DNA of 64,000 nt from Streptomyces sp. Root431. Lineage in GTDB: Bacteria > Actinomycetota > Actinomycetes > Streptomycetales > Streptomycetaceae. Each line of letters begins with the position of its first letter. Position 1 is the first letter of the stretch. Under the pieces are notes generated by a model. The model searched no databases and was not told the DNA's origin. It saw only the letters and a list, made by a program, of their open reading frames with translations. Where the stretch lies: the NCBI RefSeq assembly GCF_001426585.1, contig NZ_LMEI01000001.1:363166-427165 (forward strand), written 5' to 3'. This document shows positions 62,559 to 64,000 of the stretch, one piece after another. The position numbers and the translations under genes are program-made.

Positions 62559-64000
62559 TCACCGCCTCGCCAGGAGCCTCCTGATCCGGCCGGACACGAC
62601 CTGGCGGGCACCGGCCGCGCCCCCCGTGAGCCGGAGGACCAGGCCGCGGCGCGCCGTGGCGACGACCTGGACGAGGAGGACGCGGCCGAGCCGGCCGAGG
62701 ACCACGCCGCGCCGGCCCGCGAAGCCGTCGGGGGCCCTGATCTCGGCGCATCCGGTCGAGCCGTCCGCGTACCGCAGCTCGGCGAGGAGCGACCAGGAGG
62801 CGAGCCGGCCGGAGCGCAGGAGCTTCGTGGTGGGGACCCGCACGGTGGCCGTCCAGCCCTCGTCGGCGGGGAGCAGCGGGGCCTCGGCGGAGAGCTTGGT
62901 GGCCGACGTGCGCTCGGTGAAGCCGACCCGGACGGACACGGGGTGCCGGGCGCCGACCCGCCCGTACAGCTCGTGCACGGTCAGCGTCAGCCGGGTGGCC
63001 CCACCGACGGAGGCGGCGCCGTCCACGGCGACCGGCAGCTCCGCCGGGGTCAGCTCGGCGAGACCGTCCAGCGGTACGTCGGCGGGGGCGGCGGCCAGCA
63101 CCGGGGCGCCGTCCTCGGCGCGGGGGTACGGAGGGGCGAGCCGCGGGCGGCCGGCGGCGAGCTCGGCGAAGCGGGTGAGCTCGCGCCCCTCGGGTACGGC
63201 GGTGAGGGCCATGAGGCCGGCGTACAGCCAGCGGTTCGGCGCGGGGGCGGCGGCGACCGCCGCGGCGTCGAAGCCGGCAAGGTGGTCGCGGGTGACCGTC
63301 CACCAGTCGGCGCGGTAGGCGGCGGTCCGCCGGGGCAGCTCGCGGAGGTACATGGGGAGGTCGTAGTCGAGGAACTTCGTCTGTGCGGCGGTGGCGAGCG
63401 CGGGGTGCCCGGCCTTGAGGAAGACCTCGACGACGGCGCGGTGCGCGGCGACCCGGTGCTCCCAGTTCGCCAGGGAGGCCTGGCGCAGCGAGATCGACAG
63501 GTTCGCGGCCTGGCGCCGCACGTGCCAGACGTACAGCGGCACGTCGGTGACGGCGAGCCGCGGGGCGGCGGCCTGGACGCGGGCGCCGAAGACGAAGTCC
63601 TCGTAGTGGAAGGCCCCTTCGGGGAAGCGGATCGCATGTCCGTTCAGGAAGGCGCGCCGGTAGAGCTTGTTGACGGAGAGGGTGTCGAGCACCAGCTCGG
63701 GGTGGTCCTCGATGCCGTCGAGGACGGTGCCGGGGAGGGTGGCGCCCCGGGAGACGTCGTACAGCGGGGCCGCCCAGACGGTCTCGCGGCCCCCGGGGAG
63801 CTCGCGCCGCACGCAGATGCCGGTGACGACGTCCGCGCGCTCCGCCGTCGCGACGGCGAGGAGCCCGTCGACGGCGCCGGGGATCAGCACGTCGTCGCTG
63901 TCGAGGAACAGCACGTACGGGTGGACGGCTGCGGCGATGCCGTCGTTGCGGGGGGTGCCGCAGCCGCCGCTGTTGACCTCGCGGCGCAGCGGCCGTACGC
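62559..64000 (-). CDS. GT2-family glycosyltransferase, truncated by window end
   Basis: At least 480 residues are visible and the 5' end is missing. The frame continues past the track ATG-like start at 63914 to the edge, where it reads NSGGCGTPRNDGIAAAVHPY and then MLFLDSDDVLIPG, the GT2 acidic core. A middle region (HYEDFVFGARVQAAAPRLAVTDVPLYVWHVRRQ) matches the same part of the fusion gene at 59642, but the phosphotransferase domain is absent; residues from about 330 on are beta-rich, as in the middle of the fusion. It is transcribed ahead of the fusion with a 133-base gap that holds no gene. Confidence 0.88.
   Translation of the reverse strand, partial: VRPLRREVNSGGCGTPRNDGIAAAVHPYVLFLDSDDVLIPGAVDGLLAVATAERADVVTGICVRRELPGGRETVWAAPLYDVSRGATLPGTVLDGIEDHPELVLDTLSVNKLYRRAFLNGHAIRFPEGAFHYEDFVFGARVQAAAPRLAVTDVPLYVWHVRRQAANLSISLRQASLANWEHRVAAHRAVVEVFLKAGHPALATAAQTKFLDYDLPMYLRELPRRTAAYRADWWTVTRDHLAGFDAAAVAAAPAPNRWLYAGLMALTAVPEGRELTRFAELAAGRPRLAPPYPRAEDGAPVLAAAPADVPLDGLAELTPAELPVAVDGAASVGGATRLTLTVHELYGRVGARHPVSVRVGFTERTSATKLSAEAPLLPADEGWTATVRVPTTKLLRSGRLASWSLLAELRYADGSTGCAEIRAPDGFAGRRGVVLGRLGRVLLVQVVATARRGLVLRLTGGAAGARQVVSGRIRRLLARR

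Overview
The window is chromosomal DNA from a high-GC actinobacterium, almost certainly Streptomyces. The evidence is strong third-position G/C bias, GTG starts, many TAnnnT hexamers sitting 6-8 bases before a start codon (leaderless transcripts), an HrcA/CIRCE heat-shock unit, a DUF3097 gene and the gene order around phoH-ybeY, hrcA-dnaJ, lepA-rpsT-holA, comEA-comEC-leuS and proBA-nadD-rsfS. Gene content and order look like a conserved core region; from memory they resemble the S. coelicolor SCO2530-SCO2592 interval, which I could not check. I see no prophage, insertion sequence, CRISPR array or secondary-metabolite cluster.

Layout. 1-5132: end of an MFS transporter, then a minus-strand run (YjbR-like, CNNM/CBS protein, ybeY, phoH) and a PfkB kinase. 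5389-7695: an MFS transporter and a SAM methyltransferase on the plus strand. 7702-12489: deaminase, RNase Z, HIT protein, and an overlapping TPR-membrane/AAA-ATPase pair. 12583-17118: a small unknown gene, rsmE with a nitronate monooxygenase, and hrcA-dnaJ behind a CIRCE operator. 17266-18811: MBL hydrolase and DUF3097. 18967-24243: hemW, an acyl-CoA ligase with an unusual repeat array in its leader, and lepA. 24429-27480: rpsT, holA, a small acidic protein and a YceI protein. 27599-30351: NAT, then a regulator-MFS operon. 30464-35823: comEC, comEA, a DegV protein and a membrane-anchored coiled-coil protein. 35947-38997: leuS behind a probable leucine leader-peptide attenuator.

39100-43391 is bounded by two identical tRNA-Ala(GGC) genes and carries a GT87 mannosyltransferase, zinc-ribbon mini-proteins, and a divergent MFS/HTH pair. 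43487-47542 is a minus-strand run: a histidine phosphatase that appears to start at CTG, rsfS, an LCP/LytR_C protein, nadD and two tiny membrane proteins. An M48 protease (47671-48798) runs the other way. Next come two sister membrane proteins sharing an identical VVFDEAFVRAA motif, then proA, a repeat-preceded unknown gene, and proB. From 53987 to the edge the window is an envelope-polysaccharide locus: GtrA, a polyprenyl-type GT2, a large membrane protein, galE, a GT4, a GT2/CDP-glycerol-phosphotransferase fusion and a truncated GT2.

The strongest new-looking signals are the leuS attenuator (12-codon leaderless leader peptide with Leu-Leu-Leu, 12-bp alternative helix, U-tract terminator), the CTG start of the phosphatase, the GTAAC repeat array before the acyl-CoA ligase, the 21-bp tandem repeats upstream of proA and the paired motif-sharing membrane proteins.
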